Of a stretch of DNA of 64,000 nucleotides, positions 9,254 through 17,871 are shown piece by piece. Below the pieces are notes generated by a model, which did not search any database, was not told the origin of the DNA, and saw only the letters and a program-made list of their open reading frames with translations. How positions within the stretch are numbered: position 1 is the first letter of the stretch; every line of letters starts with the position of its first letter. This stretch comes from Paraburkholderia franconis. Lineage in GTDB: Bacteria; Pseudomonadota; Gammaproteobacteria; Burkholderiales; Burkholderiaceae. The DNA lies in assembly GCF_009362735.1 (NCBI RefSeq), contig NZ_WHNP01000026.1, positions 58,409-122,408 on the forward strand, given 5' to 3'. Position numbers and translations under genes: made by a program.

Positions 9254-10369
9254 TTACGGAAGCCTCTTCGCAAGGGCCTCGGCGCTTGAGTGGTAGTAGC
9301 GCATCAGCATACGCGGGTCCTTATGGCCCGTAATTGTCGTCAACTCATGCAGCGAGAATTGTGACGCCAGCCGTGAGACCGCCTCATGGCGCAGGTCCTG
9401 AAAACGAAGATCAACAAGAAACCTTGTGTCTGGCGTCCCTTTTGCCTCCCAGCACTCCTCTTCGTAACGTTTCCGCGCTCTGGCTACGGCCCGTTCGAAT
9501 GCCCGGGTTACGGCGTCGCTCCGCATGTCAAAGATGGGGCCGGTCCAGTCCGCTACGGCGTCGGCCTTCGCAGCGCTAGCGGTGTCTTTCAACGATTGGA
9601 GTACGGCGATTGCACGGGAAGAAAGCGGTACGTCGCGGGCCGTGCCGCCTTTTGTCCCTGGTAGATGCAATACCCTGTGCTGCAGGTCCACATACTCCCA
9701 TCGTAACGACACGATTTCGCCGCGACGCATGGCGGTTTCGACCGCCAGCCAGACAATGGACGGCAACAGTGCGGATTCGCTGGCTGTTACGACCCGCTCA
9801 AGTTCACTGTCGCACGTGCCCCTAGCGGCATCGCGGTCCTCTTCAGTCGCCTTGTGAGCCGAGCCTCCAATCAGGCGTCGCTCACGGGTGTTGTCCGGCT
9901 CGGGCTTGCGCAACAATTCCACGGGGTTAGAAAGACTTTCGATTCCCCATTCCTTACGTGCCACACTGAAAACGTGCGACAAGACCGCCAGTCGCCGCAG
10001 CACAGTCGCCGCCTTGTAGTCTCCCAGCCATTCGTCTCTCAGCTTTGCTACCTCAACGCTACGAATCGACGCGATCGGTCGCTTGGCCAGTGGTAGCGCC
10101 ATCCAGACTTTGAGGATGGATGCCTCTTGGACCCAGCCTCTCTTTTCTCGGGATATTTCAGTCTCATAGCGTCGCAGAGCCTCGAGGAGGGTGGCAGCCT
10201 TCGCCCGACCTCGGCTCACCCACACGCCCCAAGCCATTTCCGATTCGATCATCCCGGCCCAGGCTTCCGCTTCCGCCTTCGTATCAAACGTTTTGCTTTG
10301 CGCCGGGTGGCCGCGTCGCCGCACTTGGACGCGCCACTGAGAAGGTCCTCGTTGCGTAATTGTCGCCAT
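9254..10369 (-). CDS. Tyrosine recombinase/integrase next to tRNA-Ala
   Basis: 371 residues. An N-terminal AP2-like arm-binding region (MATITQRGPSQWRVQVRRRG) is followed by a core-binding domain and the catalytic domain. Arg215 lies in ETAMRRGE, Arg327 in QDLRHEA, His349 in TGHKDPR and the probable nucleophile Tyr358 in LMRYYH. In the HxxR box the usual His is Gln324 (codon CAG on the minus strand), a non-standard residue that may lower activity. The gene runs towards the tRNA and ends about 200 bp from it, the usual layout of a tRNA-targeting island integrase. It probably catalyses insertion into the tRNA-Ala 3' end. Confidence 0.9.
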   Translation of the reverse strand: MATITQRGPSQWRVQVRRRGHPAQSKTFDTKAEAEAWAGMIESEMAWGVWVSRGRAKAATLLEALRRYETEISREKRGWVQEASILKVWMALPLAKRPIASIRSVEVAKLRDEWLGDYKAATVLRRLAVLSHVFSVARKEWGIESLSNPVELLRKPEPDNTRERRLIGGSAHKATEEDRDAARGTCDSELERVVTASESALLPSIVWLAVETAMRRGEIVSLRWEYVDLQHRVLHLPGTKGGTARDVPLSSRAIAVLQSLKDTASAAKADAVADWTGPIFDMRSDAVTRAFERAVARARKRYEEECWEAKGTPDTRFLVDLRFQDLRHEAVSRLASQFSLHELTTITGHKDPRMLMRYYHSSAEALAKRLP

Positions 10370-10777
10370 CGTGTTGAAGGGAAGGGTTGTCGCGTGTTGC
10401 GGGTCTCAATTTTTGCAATAAAGCCCCCTTCGCAGGTTTTGATTCTGATTCTCGCAACGCGAAAGTCGAGAGGTGATGACCCCAGATACACCGGTCACTT
10501 CTCGATGAATGCGACTGGGGCGGATATTCATACTCGCGACGACCGTGTCGTAACATAGCTTGCCTGCAAACAGGAGACAAAATGTTTTGCCTGACGGAGA
10601 CCGGGTTGGCTTATCACGGGGTACGCCCTTCGACCCGGCCGTAGCCGTGCCTCATCTTGCATTTCCGTTCGTCTCTTCCCGACTCTACTCCAGTGTGCCA
10701 CTCAAAAAATGCCCGATGCACACTCAGTTTGGCATACCTACACTTCTTCTATTCACGGAAAACCGAAGGAGGTCGGT
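10370..10777. other. Intergenic region between integrase and AlpA-like gene
   Basis: Divergent spacer that should hold the promoters of both flanking genes and possibly recombinase arm sites. It contains a segment (about 10480-10545) with motifs such as AATGCGACTGG and TACTCGCGACGAC. These resemble the inverse of the repeats next to gyrB and are discussed as a possible transposon left end. No ORF is supported. Confidence 0.4.
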
Positions 10778-11353
10778 ATGCGTCAAGAGAACCAACTATC
10801 CGGACAAACAGGGCGCGAAGCTGCGCATCTTCGAGGTGCACATCGAAAAATCAAGTCGTATGCCGCCGAGGCAGGGATTTTGGCACGTCTGTCCCTATCG
10901 GCACTAGCAAATTGGCCAGCCGTAGCCAGACAGTTGTCCGATGCAGGTGTGCTGGATTCCGTTGGTGGCGAATCTCTGGTTTGCTATTGCGAAGCATACG
11001 CGCGATGGCGTGCAGCCGGGGATCAACTTGCAACGATGCTGATTGAGCTTGGTTTGACAGCCAGTCGCCGGACACATGCGCCAACCGATCTCCCGCAAGC
11101 CGCGCCACGACCCGCTGCGACTACAGAAATCAGGCCGGAGCCGATTCGACGTGCGTCTAACGCGATCATACGTCGAGCTGAGGTCGAAAGTGAAACGGGC
11201 TTGTCACGATCAACCATCTATCAGCGTATCAAGGCCGGAACCTTCCCACCGCCCGTGCGCCTCGGCGCCCGTTCAGTGGGATGGCGTGTCGCTGATATTG
11301 ACGCGTTTTTGGTCTCGCCTGCCGACTACGTGGCGAATACCGGAGCCTTCTAG
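10778..11353 (+). CDS. P27-terminase-small-subunit-like / AlpA-like fusion protein
   Basis: 191 residues from the ATG at 10778, chosen because AAGGAGG lies 5 nt upstream. An in-frame ATG at 10709 lacks such a site. Residues about 38-92 (LSLSALANWPAVARQL, then SLVCYCEAYARWRAA) resemble the helical core of P27-family phage terminase small subunits. Residues about 128-175 (IIRRAEVESETGLSRSTIY, RIKAGTFPPPVRLG, WRVADIDAFL) are a typical AlpA/excisionase helix-turn-helix. A proline-rich linker joins them in one frame. It probably acts as a regulator or excision factor for the neighbouring integrase. The terminase-like part may be a relic or a phage-sensing module. Confidence 0.75.
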   Translation: MRQENQLSGQTGREAAHLRGAHRKIKSYAAEAGILARLSLSALANWPAVARQLSDAGVLDSVGGESLVCYCEAYARWRAAGDQLATMLIELGLTASRRTHAPTDLPQAAPRPAATTEIRPEPIRRASNAIIRRAEVESETGLSRSTIYQRIKAGTFPPPVRLGARSVGWRVADIDAFLVSPADYVANTGAF

Positions 11354-11458
11354 GTCAAGTACGATTTCCATAAACGCGGCACGCAGTTGGCGCTGTCGGA
11401 GCCGGCTCGGTCTGCATCTTGGTGCATCGTTGTTTTGACCATGGATCAAGGGGTGATC

Positions 11459-12637
11459 ATGGGTTACTCGTTCACGCGCCAGCAACTTTACGAGTTGGTG
11501 TGGACTGTGCCAATCTCGACGCTCGCGAAATCGTTGAAGGTATCCGACGTCGGGTTGGCAAAGGCCTGTAGGCGCGGCGACATCCCGTTGCCACCGCGAG
11601 GCTATTGGGCGAAACTGCATGCCGGCCGACGCGTGACACGTCCGCCGCTGCCGCCTCGCGGACCCGGCGCGTCACATCGCGTCAATATTGGAGTCGGGGC
11701 GCCCCATGCGTATCGGGCCAACAGTGTCGATGACTGCGCGAAGCTGGAAGATACGCCCCCTGAGCCACCGATCTATGACGAAACACTCGACGAAGTCGAG
11801 GTGCGCATCCGACAAGCGCTCCCGTCGAAATTCCGTTACATACGCGCGCTCGACAATCCTCATCCGCTCATTGCTCGCCTCCTACGCGAAGACGACGCAC
11901 GCCGCGAAGCCAGGATGAAATCGGGTTATAGCTGGGATAAGCCATGCTTCGAAAGCAGCTTTGAGCAGCGGCGACTCACATTTTTGAGCAATCTGTTCAC
12001 GTTGCTCGCAACGCTCGACGTGTACGCTACTGTCCGCGGACGGGAAGCGCGGGAGCTTCTCGTGCAAGTAGGCTGTCAGCATGTCGAATTGAAGGTTGAC
12101 GCACTGGAGGCGCTGAGACCTCGTAAAGGTCGAATTGCCGGAAGACGCGGCGAGCCGATGGCGATCGAAGTGCGTGTTGGGCGCTGGAAACACGACGAAG
12201 CCGAAGAGCGATTGTTCTGGAGCGACGGTGACACCGGGAGGATCGAAAACCAACTACGTGACATTGCTGTGGCTCTTGTGCTGACTGGAGAACGACAGTA
12301 TCGGAAGGCGCGCCAGTTTGCCCATGAATGGGACAAACACGATTTTGAAGAGCGCCTCGAAAGAGCCCGGCAGGCGCGCGAAGCTGCCGAAGCACGTGAA
12401 TGCGAAGAGCGGGCACAAGCCGAACGCGACCGGGTCGGGCGGCTGCTCGCACAAGTTAATGCTTACCAGCAAGCGCAACAGATCCGCGAGTACGTTGGGA
12501 AAGTTGTGGCTTTTCCCCTTGCGATCCAAGGGCGCGCCTTCGACGGAGACCGCGAAGCCTGGGCTCGCTGGGCATTAGCGGTCGCCGAGCAGCTCGACCC
12601 GTTAGCTCCGTCGGCAAATGGCAGGGCAAACGAGTGA
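11459..12637 (+). CDS. Hypothetical coiled-coil protein of island DNA
   Basis: 392 residues from the ATG at 11459 (AGGGG 5 nt upstream); the longer frame from 11387 lacks a good site. The N-terminus (YSFTRQQLYELVWTVP, then LAKSLKVSDVGLAKACRR and PLPPRGYWAKL) contains a helix-turn-helix-like segment that I know from hypothetical proteins of proteobacterial islands, without known function. Residues about 300-350 are rich in E/R/A and form a probable coiled coil (ERLERARQAREAAEAREC). It converges with the PLD gene at 12697. Confidence 0.7.
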   Translation: MGYSFTRQQLYELVWTVPISTLAKSLKVSDVGLAKACRRGDIPLPPRGYWAKLHAGRRVTRPPLPPRGPGASHRVNIGVGAPHAYRANSVDDCAKLEDTPPEPPIYDETLDEVEVRIRQALPSKFRYIRALDNPHPLIARLLREDDARREARMKSGYSWDKPCFESSFEQRRLTFLSNLFTLLATLDVYATVRGREARELLVQVGCQHVELKVDALEALRPRKGRIAGRRGEPMAIEVRVGRWKHDEAEERLFWSDGDTGRIENQLRDIAVALVLTGERQYRKARQFAHEWDKHDFEERLERARQAREAAEARECEERAQAERDRVGRLLAQVNAYQQAQQIREYVGKVVAFPLAIQGRAFDGDREAWARWALAVAEQLDPLAPSANGRANE

Positions 12638-12696
12638 ATAAGTTGCGGCGCACACGGTAGGATTGAACACTTCCTGGCCAATGGAAATATTGCGCA

Positions 12697-13197
12697 TCAG
12701 CGACGTATGGCAAACCGGATGGCAGCAGACATGCCGACTTTCGATCGCTCCGATAAGTGATCGAGATAAGTCTGCAGTTCCTTCTGGATAGGCTCACCGA
12801 TCAGACCAGTGATCTTTACAGATAGTTCTTCATTCGTTGTCATCGCGCCGTGCGTTATGTTGGCTGATCCGACAAACGCAGTGAACCGATCGCACGTTTC
12901 AAAGTAGTAAAGTTTTGAATGCATATAGCAAGTGTCGACGACAACAAAGCGAAGGTTCATTGCCTTAAGGGTCTTGCGAGCTTTGGAATCCTTCGAAGTC
13001 TTGTCGTTGACGTAAATAGCAATTTCAGCCCCGTTCGAAAGCGCGGTTTGAAGCTGGGGAAGCAGACACTGGAGACCGCCCATTTTCAGCCAGCCCGAGC
13101 ATATGACGATCCTGTTGGCGGACAGAATTGATTGCGTGATCGCCTCCAGATGTCGTGGTTCGGCGTCGGTGTTGTATACGAGGTCGATGTCGGCCAT
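12697..13197 (-). CDS. Single-motif PLD-family protein after the AbiEi-like gene
   Basis: 166 residues. One PLD motif is present: H93-S-K95 followed by GSANITHG (residues 110-117) and a later Glu (TNEELSV). One-motif PLD proteins usually dimerise to build the active site and include nucleases such as the Nuc/BfiI type. There is no signal peptide. It is the last gene of the leftward tns/antitoxin run, 65 bp after the AbiEi homologue, in the place where an AbiEii toxin would be expected. It may be the effector paired with that antitoxin-like protein (inference) or an independent defence nuclease. Confidence 0.8.
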   Translation of the reverse strand: MADIDLVYNTDAEPRHLEAITQSILSANRIVICSGWLKMGGLQCLLPQLQTALSNGAEIAIYVNDKTSKDSKARKTLKAMNLRFVVVDTCYMHSKLYYFETCDRFTAFVGSANITHGAMTTNEELSVKITGLIGEPIQKELQTYLDHLSERSKVGMSAAIRFAIRR

Positions 13198-13262
13198 ATT
13201 TTTGTGTTTCTAATGAGCGATTTTTGAACCCGTCAAAGCGATGCCGGTCGGAGTTGCCTTAA

Positions 13263-14051
13263 CTAACTGTCGCTGGAGATCGATCTTCTCATGGCGATGA
13301 GATGTCGCGCCAGTTCTGGCAATTCGGATGCCCACGCATACCCAGTTCCTTGGCTCAGACGACGCACCAGATCAATCGTTTTGATCTGCCTGCAATGTGA
13401 CAGCAGAAGCTTGAGCACGTCGAGTCTCATGTTTCGGAGCCCCTCTGTAAGGTTCGCAGCATGTTCATAGGTGAGACCTTTGCCGATTTCACTGACGAGT
13501 TCCAACAGTGCTCTTTCTGGCGTCGAAACGAGAACGCTCGGGTCGCTATTGGGCATAGGTTTGAGTTGGAACATGTAATCCATATCAGCATCGAATAACC
13601 GCGTCGTCTGGTACGAATAGAGCATCGTATCGGAGACCCATCCCGGGATCACGTACCGCCTCGTTCCCCAGAGAACCACTCTCTCCCGGTAAGCGATGTA
13701 GTGCCGCACGCCATACCATGCCAGCGCGGTCTGGCCGCCGACATGAAGTCCGTGAATGCGGCGACCGAGGAACGATATAACTCCGTCCCGAGTCGCAGCG
13801 TCGCCCGTCATGAGATACGCGCCCCTTGATAACCGGACCATCCATCCGCCGTCGACAAGCTGGTTCGCAGTTTTGATGCTTAACCCAAAGGTCCGCAAAG
13901 CCGCTGCGTCCATCGGTCGGCCTTTAGGTGCCGCCCTTAGAAGGTGCTGCACGACATCCGCTACCGAAGCGGTTCCTACCAAGCATTGTCTGCAGCCGCT
14001 CTTTATAGGGTAGTTGATATCGGCGCGGTGTCTCCTTGGCTTAGGTTGCAT
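13263..14051 (-). CDS. AbiEi-type antitoxin/transcriptional regulator homologue
   Basis: 262 residues from the ATG at 14051, one base after the upstream stop. A winged-helix-like N-terminus (LRTFGLSIKTANQLVDGGWMVRLSRGAY) is followed by the central AbiEi domain (IHGLHVGGQTALAWYGVRHYI) and STPERALLELVSEI, the usual signature of type IV AbiEi antitoxins. AbiEi normally represses its own operon and neutralises the nucleotidyltransferase AbiEii. No AbiEii gene is nearby; the next gene encodes a PLD protein. The short spacing from the tns genes suggests joint transcription. Confidence 0.8.
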   Translation of the reverse strand: MQPKPRRHRADINYPIKSGCRQCLVGTASVADVVQHLLRAAPKGRPMDAAALRTFGLSIKTANQLVDGGWMVRLSRGAYLMTGDAATRDGVISFLGRRIHGLHVGGQTALAWYGVRHYIAYRERVVLWGTRRYVIPGWVSDTMLYSYQTTRLFDADMDYMFQLKPMPNSDPSVLVSTPERALLELVSEIGKGLTYEHAANLTEGLRNMRLDVLKLLLSHCRQIKTIDLVRRLSQGTGYAWASELPELARHLIAMRRSISSDS

Positions 14052-14052
14052 G

Positions 14053-14310
14053 TTAGTCTTTCCCGGTTGGCCCAAGGTCTACGTCTCGGTCCGCTTCGAT
14101 GTCGGCTGATCGCGCGGCTCTACCCTTCCACGCCCAGAGTTCGATTTGTTGTTCGACCGTCCGGTGCTCGTTCGCCGCAACTTCTTTCGCTGCCGCGAGG
14201 AGCTCTCGCGACAAATGAACGGGTCGGTCTGCGACCGGGCGACTTGCCAGCCAAACGCCGCCACCGATGAAAACGGCACCTAGCAAGGCGATCGTTATGG
14301 TCAGTGTCAT
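14053..14310 (-). CDS. Membrane-anchored ParD-like (ribbon-helix-helix-like) small protein
   Basis: 85 residues. An N-terminal hydrophobic segment (TITIALLGAVFIGGGVWLA, residues 3-21) should span the membrane. It is followed by VHLSRELLAAAKEVAANEH and RTVEQQIELWAWKGRAA, the pattern of ParD-like antitoxins with a ribbon-helix-helix fold. The ATG lies one base after the tnsD/tniQ stop, and its own stop lies one base before the AbiEi ATG, so translation is coupled on both sides. A membrane anchor on an antitoxin-like domain is unusual. A start inside the frame would remove it, but no better ribosome site is seen. Confidence 0.6.
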   Translation of the reverse strand: MTLTITIALLGAVFIGGGVWLASRPVADRPVHLSRELLAAAKEVAANEHRTVEQQIELWAWKGRAARSADIEADRDVDLGPTGKD

Positions 14311-14311
14311 T

Positions 14312-16087
14312 TCAGTCCTCGCCTTGTAGTTCGCTTGCTGCCGGATGGTCCACTTTCATCAGTTTCCCGCGGCCCCGGCGTGCCGGTTCACCATTCGGGG
14401 GGACACACCTAACGAAATATTGGCGGCCGTTGTCGATCGACGGACCGGAAATCAGGTCGATACCGTTCGCCCGCGCCCACCGAACCGCCTCACGTGTGCC
14501 GACTCCGGCGCGCGACGCCGCCTGCACTAGGGGTTCAATCTCCTCTGTGAAGCGCAAGATTTCTGACTGTTGGATTACTTTCGCCGACCTGCGGCCCAGT
14601 CGAGCGACGACCGTCCGAACAAGCCCTACCTTGACCAGGTGATACATGACTTCCTGCTTCAGACGAAGCACCTTGGCCGCCTCGGGTATGGATACCGCCT
14701 CGCCTTCCTCGGCTTCGACGTTCCCCATGAAAGCTTGCAGGGCTGACGAATTTAGATGTAGCGTTTTGATATGAACAACGTCACCGTTCATCCTCGTGAA
14801 GACTGGCAGGCGACCCTCGCATACTGCGTCGAAAAACTCCGTTGTTCGAGAAACAGGCACCCGATATCTGAGAGCTTCCGTGACAGATATTAAGTCGATT
14901 TCGGCACCGTCAGGACAAGGTATTGCATGTTTCCCGGTCCCCTTCTGTAATAGGTCGATGGAACTGCGACGAACACGACCACGGTCCAACGCCAGAATGC
15001 CGGCTTCCGCCAGGGAGCGCAAACGGTTCGTGGAAAGGCCGTATTGTCTGACGGTGGCCTTGAAAGACAAGGAATCGTCTCGCAGCCCCTTCAGACCGAT
15101 CAACTGCGATTCCCCGACGATAACTTTGGTCCGACCGGACCGCGTGGTCCGCACCCGTGGAGTGATGCCAGCGCGAGACAACATCGCGATCATGCGCCGA
15201 GAGCGAGCCTTTGTCTTCGCCATTCGTTTAGACGGTGAGGGCGTCTTGCGATCGAACTTCCGTTCCCAGATGACAGGCGTGTCACTGTCGATTGTCTGAT
15301 GAGCATAAGAGGCAACGAGGTCAAATATCCACTGACGTTCGACGGGAGAAAGTTGCTTCCTTGCCATGACCAATAGCTGCGGAAAGGCCTGAGACAATAA
15401 CTGTAGATTTCCGTCGGCGTGAGTCGGAGCACGAATTGCGGCAAGAAGTCGGTGTCCCGCTGCGACACCCTCCATCAATAGCGAAGCGCCAGCAGTCATA
15501 ACCCGCCGTTCGACTTCGACAGAGGATGAAGAGGCTTTCTTGAGTGGCTTCCCGCGAAGACCGTACGTTTCCAACGCCCCAACGAAGCCAGCAAGGCGCC
15601 ATCGCTGATTCGCATCTAGCGGACTCAGCCATTCATCGGGACCGGCTTCTCCCGCGGCCAATTGAACGACTTGCGCCGATAGGTACTGCGTTTCAGCTTC
15701 TGACAAGAGCGCACCGCACGCGCACGTCAGAAAGCGCAAGCGCTTCCAGGTCGTAGCGCGGCCACAGCGAGCGCATGTGTCCGTCAACCAGCACCCATGT
15801 TCCCAACATGCCCCCGCTCCCGAGTCCCAGCTTTCCTTCCAGTAGGCGTCGGCACCTGCAAGGCAGAGCTGACACCGTCGAGCCTTGCCTGAACTATTGC
15901 GCCTGGATCTCGCGACGTCACGTGACTGCAGCCACGCTGGTCTCACGAGCCCGTTGGCGTGGGCCACGCGAAGCCGGTAGCCGTGGTACGCCTCGTCTGG
16001 ATTCACTCGCGGGCGAACAAGCAGCCCTCCCTCGAACAGGTCGCTGCCAGCGCGACGCCAGGCGTCATCGACGTTTGATTTCGGCAT
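14312..16087 (-). CDS. TnsD/TniQ-family target-site selector (second TniQ)
   Basis: 591 residues. An N-terminal zinc-binding TniQ region has C72-x2-C75, C94-x2-H97, C105-x2-C108 and C122-x-C124 (TCACG). The long C-terminal region carries helix-turn-helix-like segments, consistent with a TnsD-type sequence-specific target binder. In Tn7-like elements TnsD recruits TnsC to a fixed chromosomal site. It lies 277 bp after the first TniQ gene and is preceded by a GGGGAT site. Together with the first TniQ it suggests division of labour in target choice. Confidence 0.82.
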   Translation of the reverse strand: MPKSNVDDAWRRAGSDLFEGGLLVRPRVNPDEAYHGYRLRVAHANGLVRPAWLQSRDVARSRRNSSGKARRCQLCLAGADAYWKESWDSGAGACWEHGCWLTDTCARCGRATTWKRLRFLTCACGALLSEAETQYLSAQVVQLAAGEAGPDEWLSPLDANQRWRLAGFVGALETYGLRGKPLKKASSSSVEVERRVMTAGASLLMEGVAAGHRLLAAIRAPTHADGNLQLLSQAFPQLLVMARKQLSPVERQWIFDLVASYAHQTIDSDTPVIWERKFDRKTPSPSKRMAKTKARSRRMIAMLSRAGITPRVRTTRSGRTKVIVGESQLIGLKGLRDDSLSFKATVRQYGLSTNRLRSLAEAGILALDRGRVRRSSIDLLQKGTGKHAIPCPDGAEIDLISVTEALRYRVPVSRTTEFFDAVCEGRLPVFTRMNGDVVHIKTLHLNSSALQAFMGNVEAEEGEAVSIPEAAKVLRLKQEVMYHLVKVGLVRTVVARLGRRSAKVIQQSEILRFTEEIEPLVQAASRAGVGTREAVRWARANGIDLISGPSIDNGRQYFVRCVPPNGEPARRGRGKLMKVDHPAASELQGED

Positions 16088-16364
16088 GATTTATCCCCAG
16101 TGCTCGTCGCTTCGATCTTGTCCGCCGCATATCGGCCAACATCCGCGGTAGCGTGAGCGGTAAGTGCGCTTCGTTTTGTTCCGCTGGAAGTCGCAGCCTT
16201 TGACGCCGATGGCGAGGTGAGCGGAGCGTGTATCAATTCGAAAGCGTTCCATCGCATTAGCATACGAAGAGAAGCTCGCCTGCCCAGACTGCGGTCCAAT
16301 AGGCAACACTGGCAGAGTCTGAGCAGGCTTGAGTGATTGAGGCAAGGAAGAGCCAACTCAATTG
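16088..16364. other. Gap between two TniQ genes
   Basis: A 277-bp stretch inside an otherwise tightly packed operon. Two overlapping minus-strand frames (84 and 121 codons) are open but show no motif, and neither has a good start site. It may be a degraded fragment of a TniQ-like gene or an untranslated leader of the following gene. Confidence 0.35.
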
Positions 16365-17870
16365 TCATCCCGGCAACTCCAGCGTGAGCTGACGATCCAC
16401 AATAAGCGCCCGCAGCGCCCGCGCCTTATACGCAGCGCTGGCACGACGAACGCCCTCCAAAGTCTCGGCATCAAGGAAGAACGCCGAAAGTCCCGGCTCG
16501 CCGAGCTTCTTATACAGCCGTCGTCGGCCACTCACGAGGTCAACGAACGCATCTTTGAATGCTCCATCCGAGCACCCGCGACGATTCGCCCAAAGGTGGG
16601 ACAACGGAAATAGATGAGCGCTTTGATCGGAGATAGCGCACGACACATCCTCGAGCTTCGCGAGAAACGCTTGCGCGTCGCACCGATGGAACCAAGCCCT
16701 GCAGGCGATATTCTGCGGTCGGAGAATGCCCATACGCAGGAGGAACCAATAGCCGACACGATCAATACCAAAGTGCGCAAGGATTTCGTCGATTGACATC
16801 AAGGAGCTGAACCATCGGCGACATGCGAGCACCTCGTCGTAGCGGATGAATTTGTACCGCTTGCGGCCATGTTCGATGCACTGAACGTTTGAGAACGCGC
16901 CCTTTCTCACCAACTCGTACAGCATACCCGGCGGACAGCCAATCGTTGCCTCCGCCGCTTCGAGGCTCAAATGCCCCGCAGGATGCGCGGGCTTGGGCAA
17001 CGCGCCGAACCCGCGGATCCGAAGGCTTTCCGGATGGGCCGCCATGAGCCTGTCATGCAACGTCTGGAGCGGCAGTGAAGAAAGACACGTTCGTCTCCGC
17101 GATTCTTCCTTTATCTGATATGCAAGGAACCTCAGTGCCGCCCGTCGATGTGCTGGCAAGCGAAGTCCGTCAAGCATGGCAACAACGGCCTCCTTCGTCG
17201 GAGTCGCACTCAAGCCGAACTTCTTCGACCAACTGGCTCGATGGGCCAAGCGAGCAATGTCCTTCGGCGGATAATCTATGCCTCTGATCGATGTTGCGAG
17301 AGCATCGAGCAACCGCTCAACGAGCAGCGTCCACCCGAGGTGTTCAGCCGCTCTTTCTTCGTCACCTGCCACCACAGCCTTCTCGAAGGGACGCCAAAGC
17401 TCCATCACATGGTCGAGTTCGTCGTAAATCGGGCATACGGCTCCCTCCCATAGTTGCTCGACTGTCGCATCGCAGATGACGTATCGTCCCGGACGCGCGT
17501 AATTGCCCGTGAACGCTGGTTCGACAAGGTCGTCTTTAAGCCGGATGTGATGAACTGTGCATACCTCCATGTATGGCATGCGCCAGCGAGCGCGGATGTA
17601 TTTCGCTTCCGCCATACAGGCCGGGCAATAGCGGACCTTCGCGGCGCGTCCGGCGACTGCCCAACCAGGCGAAGGCAAGTGCCCGTACTGAGGAACACCC
17701 TCCGCCGCGGACGGTGGATCGGGGAAAAGTAATCTGCGAAGTACATCGAGATCGTTCCGCCATGGACGTTTGACGCCCATAGCGCGGGCAACACGGCCCA
17801 AGTATGATTCCGTCCATTCGTCCGGTCGACGCCGTGGACGCACCGGCAGCGATGCGTTATGAGATTGCAT
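16365..17870 (-). CDS. tniQ: TniQ-family transposition protein
   Basis: 501 residues. The ATG at 17870 was chosen because it follows the tnsC stop by one base. The TniQ zinc motif is C82-x2-C85 (YCPACM), then W, and C104-x2-H107 (CTVHH). The final CxxC of longer TnsD proteins is missing, so the domain is a reduced version. A helix-turn-helix-like segment follows (LSLEAAEATIGCPPGMLYEL). TniQ links TnsC to target DNA or to a targeting factor. Confidence 0.82.
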   Translation of the reverse strand: MQSHNASLPVRPRRRPDEWTESYLGRVARAMGVKRPWRNDLDVLRRLLFPDPPSAAEGVPQYGHLPSPGWAVAGRAAKVRYCPACMAEAKYIRARWRMPYMEVCTVHHIRLKDDLVEPAFTGNYARPGRYVICDATVEQLWEGAVCPIYDELDHVMELWRPFEKAVVAGDEERAAEHLGWTLLVERLLDALATSIRGIDYPPKDIARLAHRASWSKKFGLSATPTKEAVVAMLDGLRLPAHRRAALRFLAYQIKEESRRRTCLSSLPLQTLHDRLMAAHPESLRIRGFGALPKPAHPAGHLSLEAAEATIGCPPGMLYELVRKGAFSNVQCIEHGRKRYKFIRYDEVLACRRWFSSLMSIDEILAHFGIDRVGYWFLLRMGILRPQNIACRAWFHRCDAQAFLAKLEDVSCAISDQSAHLFPLSHLWANRRGCSDGAFKDAFVDLVSGRRRLYKKLGEPGLSAFFLDAETLEGVRRASAAYKARALRALIVDRQLTLELPG

Positions 17871-17871
17871 G

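Noticed and set aside
16091..16368. Two overlapping small frames between the TniQ genes as real proteins
   Set aside because: No ribosome site, no motif and no similarity between the frames and TniQ.
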